Below, piece after piece: positions 63,142 through 64,000 of a DNA stretch of 64,000 nucleotides. The DNA comes from Diogma glabrata (lineage: Eukaryota; Arthropoda; Insecta; Diptera; Cylindrotomidae): the NCBI GenBank assembly GCA_963693315.1, contig OY856186.1, forward strand, positions 76,978,042 to 77,042,041. The letters run 5' to 3'. The first letter of the stretch is position 1. Each line of letters begins with the position of its first letter. The notes below the pieces were generated by a model. That model ran no database searches, had not been told where the DNA came from, and was given only the letters and a program-made list of their open reading frames with translations. The position numbers and the translations under genes are program-made.

Positions 63142-64000
63142 CAAGGTTGGCAAATATCATGATATTTATATAAATATCATATCATCCGATATATATCCGA
63201 TATATATCCGATATATATCACTTTATGATATTTATTTTTAAATAATTTATTTAACTATAATATTATTCAATATATGGTAGCCAAAAAAAACAAGAAACTA
63301 TTTAGGTAAATTCTTTTATTACAAACGCCAAAAATAAATAGAAATTCTGAAACTAATAAAAAAAAAATACAACTTTACTTGCACATTATATTAAACGAAA
63401 AACTAATCAACTTATGAATATCTGAATGGTGCCAAAAATTTTATATTAACCATCTTATTAATGGTAAATTATCGTCGGACTCTTCAGAATGTTGCGATGA
63501 TTCTTCTGGTAAAGGTGGTATAATAGAAACGTTAGAATTGTCCCAAATCCAATCAATATTTTCTTTTCTATTTTTTTCTATCTGATTTTTGTATTTAAAT
63601 AAGAATGTCAATTTGCCAGCTTTTTCGTTTCCAATCCTATTACGTAGCTTTGATTGCACAAGACCAAATGACGAAAACGTTCTCTCAAGAGATGCGGTAG
63701 TCGCAACTGCACTAAGCAGCTGTTCACATAAAGCTAAAAAGTCTTGTTTATTTGGCCAAGATCCATCATTAATTGTAATTCCTTTCCACCACACCATTGG
63801 TTTTGTATTTCTAAACTGAGAAGCAAATACATATTTCGGAAATGGTGTAGATTCAGCTAAAAGCGCCATTACAAATGGAATGAAGTCTGAGTTCACTTTA
63901 TTTAAATAATTATATGCTGCTTCTTTTTTATCGTTATTCAAACGTTTACCCAAAAGTCGATGGTCAAGCATATTAGCTAGGTAATGAGGTGCATGTAAAG
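63142..64000 (-). mobile_element. hAT transposon, 3' part (continues beyond the window)
   Basis: The 3' end of the element appears to be at 63142, where the sequence CAAGGTTGGCAAATATCATG is followed by repeated ATATATCCGAT words. This resembles hAT termini with subterminal repeats and is similar in design to the MITE at 51517. The transposase 3' half is inside. The other end and the target duplication are outside the window. Confidence 0.65.
63441..64000 (-). CDS. hAT transposase C-terminal half (partial, open at window edge)
   Basis: A minus-strand frame open from base 64000 to a stop at 63441 (about 186 residues visible, 176 after the internal ATG). It contains LHAPHYLANMLDHRLLGKRL, a WWKGITINDG block, LLSAVATTASLERTFSSFG and SKLRNRIGNEKAGKLTFLF, then KNQIEKNR. 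The A-S-x-E-R-x-FS and RNR-x4-EKAxKL blocks are the hAT dimerisation domain, used for transposase assembly. This stretch has no stop or frameshift, unlike every other DNA-transposon gene here, so the element could be fairly recent. The RNase H-like catalytic core and BED finger would lie upstream, outside the window. The acidic serine-rich tail (HSEESDDNLP) is normal for the family. Confidence 0.88.
   Translation of the reverse strand, partial: LHAPHYLANMLDHRLLGKRLNNDKKEAAYNYLNKVNSDFIPFVMALLAESTPFPKYVFASQFRNTKPMVWWKGITINDGSWPNKQDFLALCEQLLSAVATTASLERTFSSFGLVQSKLRNRIGNEKAGKLTFLFKYKNQIEKNRKENIDWIWDNSNVSIIPPLPEESSQHSEESDDNLPLIRWLI

Overview
The window is AT-rich eukaryotic DNA with no intact host gene that I can recognise. 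Everything recognisable is transposable-element (TE) sequence, and it is insect-like: BEL/Pao and CsRn1-type Ty3/Gypsy LTR retrotransposons, R1-like and CR1/Jockey-like non-LTR elements, hAT, Transib, pogo/Tigger and THAP-type DNA transposons, a tRNA-derived SINE and long (AT)n/(GT)n/(GA)n runs. An insect, possibly a fly, is an inference from TE content alone. A run of exactly 200 N at 60874-61073 is a scaffold gap.

Layout. 1-5.9 kb: a BEL/Pao gag fragment (minus strand), a tandem duplication and a 442-bp palindrome. 5.9-18.7 kb: one decayed BEL/Pao element on the minus strand (gag near 18.7 kb, DUF5641 tail at 5.9 kb) apparently split by later insertions. The youngest is a nearly complete CsRn1-clade Gypsy element (6925-12958) with paired LTRs, a 4-bp target duplication, a tRNA-Trp-like primer site, a full-length pol and a candidate -1 frameshift site between gag and pol. 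A second interruption holds a Gypsy (Mag-like) gag-protease relic, itself split by a 1.2-kb SINE-containing inverted complex flanked by a 16-bp direct repeat. 19.2-22.0 kb: a 2.8-kb near-perfect palindrome carrying two diverging copies of one transposon-type gene end. 23.8-25.4 kb: two non-LTR reverse-transcriptase ends in opposite orientation. 25.8-26.7 kb: a 290-bp (GT)n run and a short interspersed repeat.

28.9-32 kb: foldback elements and otherwise featureless AT-rich DNA. 32.3-46.9 kb: a tandem segmental duplication with one breakpoint in a hAT relic and the other in a pogo element. Copy A was later hit by a 4.96-kb non-coding LTR element with near-identical 1062-bp LTRs; copy B keeps the empty site but carries its own THAP-domain transposon relic. 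47-47.9 kb: end of the pogo element. 50.6-54.2 kb: an R1-like non-LTR relic interrupted by a hAT-type MITE (8-bp target duplication), which in turn carries a CR1-like 3' end. 56.2-57.0 kb: a Transib-like element with a 5-bp CGTCG duplication. 58.3-60.6 kb: a 455-bp repeat array that switches orientation. 61.3 kb: a pogo-type MITE. 62-64 kb: an LTR with polypurine tract, then the 3' half of a hAT transposase running off the window.

No host pathway or operon is present. The value of the window is the order of insertions, which can be read from target duplications, nested breakpoints and the duplicated segment. All identifications come from reading motifs by eye; no database search was possible.
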